A stretch of 7,269 bases of DNA, from contig JAQGPE010000369.1 of assembly GCA_028293225.1 (NCBI GenBank), forward strand, positions 1 through 7,269, in the 5' to 3' direction. The notes under the pieces are model-generated. The model was not told where the DNA came from and did not search any database. It saw only the letters and a program-made list of their open reading frames with translations. The DNA comes from Akkermansiaceae bacterium. GTDB taxonomy: Bacteria; Verrucomicrobiota; Verrucomicrobiia; Verrucomicrobiales; Akkermansiaceae. Every line of letters begins with the position of its first letter. Position 1 is the stretch's first letter. Positions 1 through 5,725 of the stretch are shown here, piece by piece. The translations under genes were made by a program, and so were the position numbers.

Positions 1-8
1 CCGCACTG

Positions 9-88
9 CAAAGAGCGCCGCAGGTGCGAAATAAGACAGCCAGGGGTGAACCCCCTGGAAAAAGCACCCGGCGAAGCCGCACGACGGG
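9..88 (+). repeat. multi-hairpin dispersed repeat, copy 1
   Basis: This stretch is homologous to 1636-1722 on the other side of pheS. Positions 9-49 align without gaps to 1636-1676, with 33 of 41 bases identical by my count. Three small stem-loops follow in order: GCGCC/GGTGC (15-19 with 23-27), CCAGGGG/CCCCTGG (40-46 with 52-58) and CGGC/GCCG (69-72 with 76-79). The copies share the end motif CGCACGACGG (here 78-87, reading C then GCACGACGG). This copy lacks about 9 bases in the loop of the second hairpin compared with copy 2. It resembles REP-like families of hairpin-forming intergenic elements; the family name is not known to me. The true left end may lie before the window. Confidence 0.75.
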
Positions 89-148
89 CGCACCCTGGCG
101 TGGCTTCCTTCATCAGCCTCGACGCGATCGCTCTGCTTCACCAGTTCG

Positions 149-399
149 CCTCACCCATTTCTTCCTCCCTGAGAACACCCTGTCCAACCTCACCCATTTC
201 CTGCCTTCCATCTGCGCATTCAGCGAAATCCGCGGTTCCACTACGAACCTCACCCAAAATCCAGGCCTGCTGCCACCCTGCCCAACCTCACCCACTCCCT
301 TTCAAAATCCAAAAATCCGAAAATCCACCAATCGGTGCTTCCCCGTCCGACCTCACCCAAAGCCCCTGAACCCGCAATAACCCTGCCAAACCTCACCCA
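149..399 (+). repeat. array of six CCTCACCCA boxes in a ~100-bp higher-order repeat
   Basis: The exact 9-mer CCTCACCCA starts at 149, 188, 248, 286, 351 and 391, so the steps are 39, 60, 38, 65 and 40 bases. Even-numbered boxes (188, 286, 391) are preceded by ACCCTG plus a CCAA-like tail. Odd-numbered boxes (149, 248, 351) are preceded by a TTC-containing sequence that ends near CG. The array therefore reads as three degenerate units of about 100 bp, each with two boxes 38-40 bp apart. The steps are not all multiples of three, so the pattern is kept at the DNA or RNA level rather than in a protein. The last box ends 75 bases before the pheS start codon. Its function is unknown. Confidence 0.8.
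303..326 (+). repeat. 8-bp tandem repeat NAAAATCC x3
   Basis: Three consecutive 8-bp units (303-310, 311-318, 319-326) share AAAATCC and differ only in the first base (C, A, G). A further AAAATCC occurs near 255. The repeat sits inside the second unit of the CCTCACCCA array and is AT-rich compared with its surroundings. It is a simple-sequence tract of the kind that changes length by slippage; nothing indicates a specific role. Confidence 0.7.
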
Positions 400-474
400 T
401 CCAACCGAACCGTGGCTGAAACGGCCTTTGACCTCCGGCCATCTTCCCGCTATCCCGCTGCCCCCGCATTTCCC

Positions 475-1491
475 ATGAAGGAGCAGATCGAAGCCATTCA
501 GGCCGAGGCATTGGCCCGGATCGAAGCCGCCACAGAGCCCCGCGCGCTGGAGGACGCCCGTGTGGCCGTCCTCGGCAAGAAGGGCACTCTCACCGAAGTT
601 TCCGCAGGCATGCGCGATGTCCCGAAAGAGGACAAAGCCCTGATCGGCGCGCTTCTCAACACGGCCCGCACCGCCATCACCACCGCCCTGGAGACCAAGC
701 AGTCCGCCCTCCAGGAGGTCGCCGACCGCAAGGCGCTGGAAGGGATCGACCTGACCCTGCCCGGCCGCGCCGTCCACCACGGCTCGCTGCACCCGCTCAC
801 GATTCTCCGTCACCAGGCCATTTCCATCCTCCGCCGCATGGGCTTCGCCCTCGCCGAAGGCCCGGAAATCGAGGACGAGTTCCACTGCTTCGACGCCCTC
901 AACACGCCCGCCGACCACCCGGCCCGCAACGAGAAGGACACCTTCTATTTCGACTCCGGCAAGCTGCTGCGCACCCACACTTCCTCCGTGCAGATCCGCA
1001 CCATGGAAGCCCAGCCGCCGCCGGTCCGCATCATCGCCCCCGGCTCGGCCTACCGCCGCGACGAGATCGACGCCACCCACCTTTCGGTCTTCAACCAGCT
1101 CGAAGGCCTCTACGTTGATAGGGACGTCTCCCTCGGCGACCTCAAGGGCACCCTGGAATACTTCTTCCGCGAGCTCTTCGGCTCCGAAACCGAGGTCCGC
1201 TTCCGTCCCCACTTCTTCCCGTTCACCGAGCCCAGCTTCGAAATCGACGTCAAGCTCCACGCCAAGGGGCAGGCCCCGCGCTGGATCGAAGTCGCCGGCT
1301 GCGGCATGGTCGACCCGGCCGTCTTCACCTCGCTGAATGCCGGCCGCAAGGACGACGCCTACAACCCGGACAAGGTCACCGGCTTCGCCTTCGGCATGGG
1401 CCTCGACCGTCTCGCCATGATCCGCTGGGGCATCAAGGACATCCGCCTCCTCATCGAAAACGACACCCGCTTCCTCAAGCAATTCGCCTGA
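475..1491 (+). CDS. pheS: phenylalanine--tRNA ligase, alpha subunit
   Basis: Catalytic subunit of the cytosolic alpha2/beta2 class II enzyme that activates phenylalanine with ATP and charges tRNA-Phe. The product is 338 aa, close to the usual 330-340. Residues 1-90 are the charged helical N-terminal region that binds tRNA as a coiled coil. The catalytic domain follows: LRTHTSSVQIRTM (165-177), class II motif 2 YRRDEIDATHLSVFNQLEG (193-211), FRPHFFPFTEPSFEID (243-258), EVAGCGMVDP (272-281) and motif 3 GFAFGMGLDRLAM (303-315). Ala305 in GFAFG corresponds to the residue that sets amino-acid pocket size in E. coli PheS (Ala294). I chose the ATG at 475 because MKEQIEAIQAEAL matches the family N-terminus. 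A GTG at 412 would add 21 residues with no family resemblance. No Shine-Dalgarno is visible; the leader is C/T-rich. pheT follows after an unusually long 326-base gap. Confidence 0.97.
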   Translation: MKEQIEAIQAEALARIEAATEPRALEDARVAVLGKKGTLTEVSAGMRDVPKEDKALIGALLNTARTAITTALETKQSALQEVADRKALEGIDLTLPGRAVHHGSLHPLTILRHQAISILRRMGFALAEGPEIEDEFHCFDALNTPADHPARNEKDTFYFDSGKLLRTHTSSVQIRTMEAQPPPVRIIAPGSAYRRDEIDATHLSVFNQLEGLYVDRDVSLGDLKGTLEYFFRELFGSETEVRFRPHFFPFTEPSFEIDVKLHAKGQAPRWIEVAGCGMVDPAVFTSLNAGRKDDAYNPDKVTGFAFGMGLDRLAMIRWGIKDIRLLIENDTRFLKQFA

Positions 1492-1500
1492 GAGGTAGGG

Positions 1501-1535
1501 GATGGAAGATGGTGGATGGCAGATGACAGATGCTG
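1501..1535 (+). repeat. 7-bp tandem repeat GATGGNN x5
   Basis: GATG recurs exactly every 7 bases, at 1501, 1508, 1515, 1522 and 1529. The first three units are GATGG plus two variable bases; the last two are degraded to GATGA and GATGC. The repeat starts 9 bases after the pheS stop codon. Heptanucleotide tandem repeats of this kind (STRR) are known from cyanobacterial genomes; whether this one belongs to a genome-wide family cannot be told from one window. Its first units form the left arm of the 13-bp inverted repeat annotated next. Confidence 0.8.
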
Positions 1536-1635
1536 GCGCCATGATCCGCACTCCCTCCCTCGAACCGGCACTCCACAAGCATCCGCAACCGACCTCCTTC
1601 ATCAACCCGCGCCAAGGCCCGATCCTCACTCACCT

Positions 1636-1722
1636 CAAAGAGCCCCAACGGGGCGAAAGGTGACAGCCAGGGGTGAGCGCAGCGAACCCCTGGAAACTCA
1701 CCGCGCAAAGCGCGCACGACGG
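1636..1722 (+). repeat. multi-hairpin dispersed repeat, copy 2
   Basis: Second copy of the element at 9-88, in the same orientation. Its hairpins are GCCCC/GGGGC with loop AAC (1642-1646, 1650-1654), CCAGGGGT/ACCCCTGG with an 11-base loop (1667-1674, 1686-1693) and CGCGC/GCGCG with loop AAA (1702-1706, 1710-1714), ending in CGCACGACGG (1713-1722). In the first hairpin the only stem difference from copy 1 is one paired position: C-G here, G-U there. This is a compensatory change that preserves the stem. I recall similar hairpin-rich sequences scattered through intergenic regions of Verrucomicrobiota and Planctomycetota, but I cannot confirm that here. Confidence 0.8.
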
Positions 1723-1764
1723 TCGCTCGCGACCGCCCCCGGCACGCGGGACGCGCTCCCCGCG
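1720..1764 (+). other. two further stem-loops downstream of repeat copy 2
   Basis: CGGTCG (1720-1725) pairs with CGACCG (1730-1735) around a 4-base loop. CGCGGG (1745-1750) pairs with CCCGCG (1759-1764) around an 8-base loop. Neither is followed by a T-run, so neither looks like a Rho-independent terminator, and pheT transcription presumably continues through them. They directly follow the part of the repeat shared with copy 1 and may be an extension of the full-length element, of which copy 1 would be a shortened form. Confidence 0.55.
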
Positions 1765-1817
1765 ATCACGAATCCCCAGCGCCCGCTTCTTTTCCCCACC
1801 ATCTTCCACTTCACGCC

Positions 1818-4214
1818 ATGAACGTTTCCCTCAACTGGCTCGCCACCCACGTCGACCTGAAAGGCAAGTCCCCTGAAGAGCTCGACAAGCTCCGCACCTT
1901 CGCCGGCGTCGAAGTCGAAGGCATCGAGGTCAAAGGCATTTCCTCCCCGCTCATCGTGGTCGCCCAGATCATGGAAGCGGTCCAGCACCCGGACGCCGAC
2001 AAGCTCAAAGTCACCAAGGTCGACGCCGGTGAAGGCGCCCTCCGCCAGATCGTCTGCGGCGCGAAGAACTACCAGGTCGGCGACAAGGTCCCCTGCGCCC
2101 TCCCCGGTGCGGTCCTGCCCGGCGGCTTCACCATCGGTGAGGCCAAAATGCGCGGCGTCGAATCCCGCGGCATGCTCTGCTCCGCCAGCGAAATCGGCCT
2201 GGTCGATGCCGTCGACGGCCTGCTGATCCTTCCGCCCGACTCCCCGATCGGCAAGCCGGTCAAGGAACTCTTCGACAGCGACGTGCTGCTGGAAGTCGAG
2301 GTCACCCCGAACCGCCCGGATCTCCTCAGCCACTACGGCATGGCCCGCGAAATGGCCACCCTGCTGGAAATGCCGCTGCGCCCGCTAGAAATCCAGACCC
2401 GCACAGGTTCCTCCAGCCACGACGGCTCGTCCGCCGAAGGCGTGAAGATCGAAGCCCCGGAAGTCTCCCCTTTCTACACCGCCGTGAAAGTCACCGGCGT
2501 GAAGGTCGGCGACAGCCCCGCCTGGCTGCGGGAGCGCCTCGAATCGATCGGCCTGCGCCCGATCAACAACATCGTCGACATCACTAACTTCGTCCTCCAC
2601 GAAGTCGGCCAGCCGTTGCACGCCTTCGATGCCGCCAAGGTCTCCGGCGACCTGATCATCCGCACCGCCACGGAAGGCGAATCCTTCACCGCCCTCGATG
2701 GCACCGTCTACTCGCTGCTCGCCGACGATGGCGTGATCTCCGACAGCACCGGCAAAGCCCTCGCCCTCGGCGGCGTCATGGGCGGTCAGGACAGCGGCGT
2801 CAGTGAAACCACCACCGACATCCTACTGGAGTCGGCGTACTTCACCCCTTCCCGCATCCGCCGCACCTCGCGCCGCCTCGCCCTTTCCTCGGACTCCTCC
2901 TACCGCTTCGAGCGCGGCGTGAATCCGCAGGGCATCCTCTCCGCCTCCGCGCTGGCTGTTCAACTGATTCTGGAAATCGCCGGAGGCACCGCTGCTCCGA
3001 TCACTCTGATCGCCGGCGAGCCACCCGTGCTGACCCAGCCGGTCACCCTCGATCTCGCCCGCCTCGACCAGCTCACCGGTGCCAGCATCGGCCACGAGGA
3101 AGCCGCCACCATTCTCACCCGTCTCGGCCTGAAAGCTCTCGGCGACAACCGCTGGGAAGTTCCGGCCTTCCGCGCCGACCTCCAGCGCCACATCGACCTG
3201 GTCGAGGAAATCGTCCGCGTGAAGGGCCTCGACGCCGTGCCGTCCCGCTTCGCCGCCACCTTCGTTCCCTCCAGCCCGGTCGACAGCGCCTACGACGCCG
3301 ACATGCGCCTGCGCGAGCGCCTGGTCGGCCTCGGCTTCCACGAGTGCCAGACCATCAAGCTCATCTCCGACGCCCAGGTCAGCGATGCCCTGCCGCTGAA
3401 ACCCCTGCTGCCCGGCGACGCGATCCGTGTCAGCCTGCCGCTCAGCGAGGACCACGCCGTGATGCGCCCCAGCATCCTTCCCGGCCTGCTGGCCTCCGCC
3501 GCCCGCAACGTCCGCCAGGGCGCCAAGGCCCTGCGCTTCTTCGAAATCGGCCGCGTCTTCCGCAACGCCGGTGGCGGCAAGGCCAAGGACCTGGAGTCCG
3601 ACTCCCTCGCCATCCTGCTCTCCGGTCCCGCCCTGCCCTCCGGCTGGAGCCGCACCGAAAGCGTCGCCGACCTCTACGACCTGAAGGCGGTCCTGTCCGC
3701 CCTCGCCCCCTCCGCTCCGATCCAGTTCGTTCCCCGCGAGCGCGAAGGCTTCGCGCTGGCCTGCGACGTCCAGTACGCCGGCCAGAACCTCGGCGGCTTC
3801 GCGATGCTGCTGCCCGGCCGCCAGCGCGAACTCGATCTGCCGAGTGCCGTCTTCGTCGCCGAGCTCGATCTCGCCAAGCTGCGCAAGCTCTCCGGCGCCA
3901 ACTCCCAGCCCGATGAGCTCCCGCTCTTCCCCGGCTCCACCCGCGACATCTCGCTCGATGCTCCGTCCGCGCTGCCAAGCGCCGACATCGACAAGGCCCT
4001 CGCCAAGGTCAAAGCCCCGCTGCTCACCGGCTTCGAATGCATCGCCCTCTACAGCGACCCGAGCGGCGAAAAGATGGCCGCCAATCGCAAGTCGATCACC
4101 TATCGCCTGCAGTACCGCGATGCCGTCAAGACTCTGACCACCGCCGAGATCGACACCGCCCATCAGGCCATCGTCGCCGGCCTGATCAGCGCCCTGCCGG
4201 TCACCCAGCGCTGA
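1818..4214 (+). CDS. pheT: phenylalanine--tRNA ligase, beta subunit
   Basis: Beta subunit of the PheRS alpha2/beta2 enzyme; it binds and proofreads tRNA-Phe. At 798 aa it matches the usual bacterial long form (E. coli 795). The domains follow the standard order. The N-terminus and EMAP-like tRNA-binding OB domain span about 1-150, with HPDADKL (57-63) and QIVCGAKN (77-84). VTPNRPDLLSHYGMAREMA is at 162-180. The B3/B4 editing domain includes RPINNIVDITNF (247-258), HAFD (268-271), LGGVMGGQDSGV (317-328) and LLESAYF (336-342). SSDSSYRFERGVNP is at 357-370, and the B5 domain runs to about 475. The catalytic-like core has SEDHAVMRPSILPGLL (543-558) and FEIGRVF (575-581). The anticodon-binding FDX-ACB domain starts at FPGSTRDISL (704-713). 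His268 and Glu338 match by motif the editing residues His261 and Glu334 of T. thermophilus, so hydrolysis of Tyr-tRNA-Phe should be intact. No Shine-Dalgarno precedes the ATG. The 44 bases to the convergent next gene show no clear terminator. Confidence 0.97.
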   Translation: MNVSLNWLATHVDLKGKSPEELDKLRTFAGVEVEGIEVKGISSPLIVVAQIMEAVQHPDADKLKVTKVDAGEGALRQIVCGAKNYQVGDKVPCALPGAVLPGGFTIGEAKMRGVESRGMLCSASEIGLVDAVDGLLILPPDSPIGKPVKELFDSDVLLEVEVTPNRPDLLSHYGMAREMATLLEMPLRPLEIQTRTGSSSHDGSSAEGVKIEAPEVSPFYTAVKVTGVKVGDSPAWLRERLESIGLRPINNIVDITNFVLHEVGQPLHAFDAAKVSGDLIIRTATEGESFTALDGTVYSLLADDGVISDSTGKALALGGVMGGQDSGVSETTTDILLESAYFTPSRIRRTSRRLALSSDSSYRFERGVNPQGILSASALAVQLILEIAGGTAAPITLIAGEPPVLTQPVTLDLARLDQLTGASIGHEEAATILTRLGLKALGDNRWEVPAFRADLQRHIDLVEEIVRVKGLDAVPSRFAATFVPSSPVDSAYDADMRLRERLVGLGFHECQTIKLISDAQVSDALPLKPLLPGDAIRVSLPLSEDHAVMRPSILPGLLASAARNVRQGAKALRFFEIGRVFRNAGGGKAKDLESDSLAILLSGPALPSGWSRTESVADLYDLKAVLSALAPSAPIQFVPREREGFALACDVQYAGQNLGGFAMLLPGRQRELDLPSAVFVAELDLAKLRKLSGANSQPDELPLFPGSTRDISLDAPSALPSADIDKALAKVKAPLLTGFECIALYSDPSGEKMAANRKSITYRLQYRDAVKTLTTAEIDTAHQAIVAGLISALPVTQR

Positions 4215-4258
4215 GCGGGCGCTCTCCCATCGGACTTCCGCCGCAAACGCCCTTGGAG

Positions 4259-5539
4259 CTATTTCAAGAGCGGGATCCTCTGCTTTGCCCGCTGGTAGGA
4301 ACCAGCGATCAGATCAGGAAAATCAGGGTCCTCCGGCAGGGTCAGCACCCGGTCCACCGGATCGACCTCGAAGGGCTTTCCGGTAACAGGATCGGTGGGA
4401 GGAGTTTCGCCCAGGGCGATGCAGACCGCCGCATCCCACAAGGCCGCGCGCTGCTTCCGCTCGAGCCATTTCGCCCGGACTCTCGCGATGTCCTCATCGA
4501 GCCATGTGAGCGAGCTCAGGGCATACGACGACATCCCGCCCAACTGGGGATCCGGCAGCGCCGAGCCGTCCCGGAGAGCCTCCGGCGTGGATTCGGAAAT
4601 CTGCTGCAAGCGCACCGCGCAGAGATTCGAGACCTCGATCGCATCCTTCGAACCGTCCTCCTCCGGTTTCCTCTTATCCTGATCCATGCAGGAAATGAAC
4701 AGCGTGGTCCAATCGTTCCGGATGAGGTCCTTGATGACACTGCCCAAGGTCCGGTCAGGCCGGGACAACGCCGTCCTCACGCGCATCAGGGTCTCGCGTG
4801 TGACCGGAACATCCCCGGCCATACAGATCGCGACCGCATGGGCGAGGTGTGCGGAAGAAAAGGCCGCGGCGTCTTCCGTGGAAGCCGCACCACTTGATTC
4901 AAGACATTCAATCAGCGCATTCGTGGACCGGATCGTTTTCAATGCCCCCTCCAGATCTTCCGTCTCAAACTGGCACCTTGCCCGGGCCGCAAGCATCGAA
5001 CTCAACTCCGCGACGCTAGCAAGAGAGGCAGACTGATGATCATCCAGGGCAACGGTCGAAAAATCCGGAAGCTGGCCAATTTCTACCAGCCGGTCCAATA
5101 GAGCCGCTCGCTCTTTCAGAGCGGCGCTCACCCGGACCACATCCCACGGCGCCAGCCCCGACAGGAGCTGCTGAAGATCGTCCGGAATCAGTTGAGGGTG
5201 TGCGTCGGGAAATTCGCTTGCCAGGAAAAGAGCCAGCTGGAGCAGCCGGTTGTCCCGGTCCGCGACGATCCGTTCAGCGGCCCGGAGCTGGGGGTGGACA
5301 TCGAGAATCTGCTTTTTCAGCGCAGCGATCGAAGCGTCTCGATCCTCTTCCGAAATGCCGGTTTCCACCTTCGGGGATTGAGCGGATGGGCTCTCCGCGG
5401 GCGGCGAGGTCAGCTCATCGCGAGCTTCCCTCGAGGCCGCCACTCGAGCGAGGGCATGCCTTCCGACGAACCAATAGAAACTGAAGGCTAGAATCGCGAA
5501 GGCAAAAAGGATGAGGCAAATCTTGCCGGTCGTTTTCAT
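4259..5539 (-). CDS. membrane-anchored or exported protein of unknown function
   Basis: I do not recognise this 426-aa protein. The N-terminus has lysines at 2 and 6, then a hydrophobic segment (about 8-25) and basic residues, which fits a signal anchor or an uncleaved signal peptide placing the rest outside the cytoplasmic membrane. There is no lipobox. A Ser/Pro/Glu-rich linker (about 40-65) follows. The rest looks mostly helical, with long Leu/Ala/Glu/Arg stretches (about 65-330). Near the C-terminus, TDPVTGKPFEVDP (382-394) resembles the DPFTGKPL-type motif I recall near the ends of many uncharacterised Verrucomicrobiota and Planctomycetota exported proteins, here without the Gly/Asp-rich tail that often follows. 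Seven cysteines are scattered. The ATG at 5539 is chosen because the membrane segment begins right after it; no good ribosome site is visible. The gene is convergent with pheT and preceded by a 186-base gap. Confidence 0.85.
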   Translation of the reverse strand: MKTTGKICLILFAFAILAFSFYWFVGRHALARVAASREARDELTSPPAESPSAQSPKVETGISEEDRDASIAALKKQILDVHPQLRAAERIVADRDNRLLQLALFLASEFPDAHPQLIPDDLQQLLSGLAPWDVVRVSAALKERAALLDRLVEIGQLPDFSTVALDDHQSASLASVAELSSMLAARARCQFETEDLEGALKTIRSTNALIECLESSGAASTEDAAAFSSAHLAHAVAICMAGDVPVTRETLMRVRTALSRPDRTLGSVIKDLIRNDWTTLFISCMDQDKRKPEEDGSKDAIEVSNLCAVRLQQISESTPEALRDGSALPDPQLGGMSSYALSSLTWLDEDIARVRAKWLERKQRAALWDAAVCIALGETPPTDPVTGKPFEVDPVDRVLTLPEDPDFPDLIAGSYQRAKQRIPLLK

Positions 5540-5668
5540 AGCGATGGGATATCACTGCCATCTTGACTCCACATCCGGGAGACGAACGAAAGCCTGCCTC
5601 GTTTTGACCGGCCCCGGGCTCGAAGTCCAATCGAAAGACCGCGACAGCCGCGCCACCAGGCAGGTAAC

Positions 5669-5701
5669 GTGCATGGCTCTCACTGATAAAGAGCCATGCA
5701 C
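5669..5701 (-). terminator. strong 12-bp stem-loop after the dehydrogenase gene
   Basis: GTGCATGGCTCT (5669-5680) and AGAGCCATGCAC (5690-5701) form a perfect 12-bp stem with a 9-base loop. It starts 24 bases past the stop of the minus-strand dehydrogenase gene, where a transcription end is expected. The minus-strand sequence after the stem (GTTACCTGCC) has no T-run, so it is not a canonical intrinsic terminator. It may stabilise the mRNA 3' end, or assist termination without a T-tract. It lies about 130 bases upstream of the 426-aa gene on the same strand. Confidence 0.6.
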
Positions 5702-5725
5702 AGAACCGGCAGGACACCCGCCCTC

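Larger units (their letters stand above)
1..474. other. gene-free repeat-rich region upstream of pheS
   Basis: I find no supportable gene in these 474 bases. Open frames exist on both strands, but their translations are low-complexity Pro/Ser/Arg-rich or mirror the repeats, and no recognisable domain appears. The region holds three kinds of repeat, annotated separately: a multi-hairpin element, an array of six CCTCACCCA boxes and a short 8-bp tandem. The pheS promoter should lie here, but I cannot assign a convincing -35/-10 pair. I see no T-box features and no Phe-rich leader peptide followed by a terminator. The last 60 bases before the pheS ATG are pyrimidine-rich. Confidence 0.7.
1503..1808. 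repeat. 306-bp block bounded by perfect 13-bp inverted repeats between pheS and pheT
   Basis: TGGAAGATGGTGG (1503-1515) and its exact reverse complement CCACCATCTTCCA (1796-1808) bound almost the entire gap between pheS and pheT. The left arm begins 12 bases after the pheS stop; the right arm ends 9 bases before the pheT ATG. The block contains no supportable gene. It holds the rest of the heptad repeat, the palindrome TGGCGCCA (1534-1541) and a multi-hairpin repeat. It could be a non-autonomous inserted element, or a long-range RNA stem. I found no target-site duplication outside the arms, and the arms are partly low-complexity, so mobile-element status is unproven. Confidence 0.55.

Noticed and set aside
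149..399. CRISPR array
   Set aside because: The repeated word is only 9-11 bases, spacing is irregular (29 to 56 bases between boxes), intervening sequences are partly related to each other, and no cas genes are present.
412..474. Upstream GTG start for pheS adding 21 residues
   Set aside because: The extension is Pro/Ala/Ser-rich and unlike PheS N-termini, while MKEQIEAIQ at 475 fits the family and gives the normal length.
1..474. T-box riboswitch or Phe leader-peptide attenuator controlling pheS
   Set aside because: I found no T-box core sequence, no short Phe-rich leader frame and no terminator with a T-run before pheS.
250..1629. Long minus-strand open frame (459 codons) opposite pheS
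   Set aside because: It is antisense to a certain pheS gene, its composition is Gly/Glu/Val-rich as expected from a high-GC shadow frame, and it shows no family motif. The WVRLGRV-like repeats near its end are only the CCTCACCCA boxes read backwards.
1492..1817. Target-site duplication flanking the 13-bp inverted repeats
   Set aside because: The bases just outside the arms (GA on the left, CTTCACG on the right) do not match, so there is no direct evidence of transposition.
2823..4163. Long minus-strand open frame (446 codons) opposite pheT
   Set aside because: It is a Gly/Ala/Asp-rich shadow of the pheT coding strand in a high-GC genome, with no recognisable domain.
4215..4258. Intrinsic terminator between convergent pheT and the 426-aa gene
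   Set aside because: Only a weak GGGCG/CGCCC pairing with a 26-base loop and a 4-bp CGGA/TCCG hairpin are present, with no T-run on either strand.
4037..4897. Plus-strand open frame (286 codons) overlapping the pheT end and the 426-aa gene
   Set aside because: It overlaps two better-supported genes, is Arg/Pro-rich and has no initiation signal.
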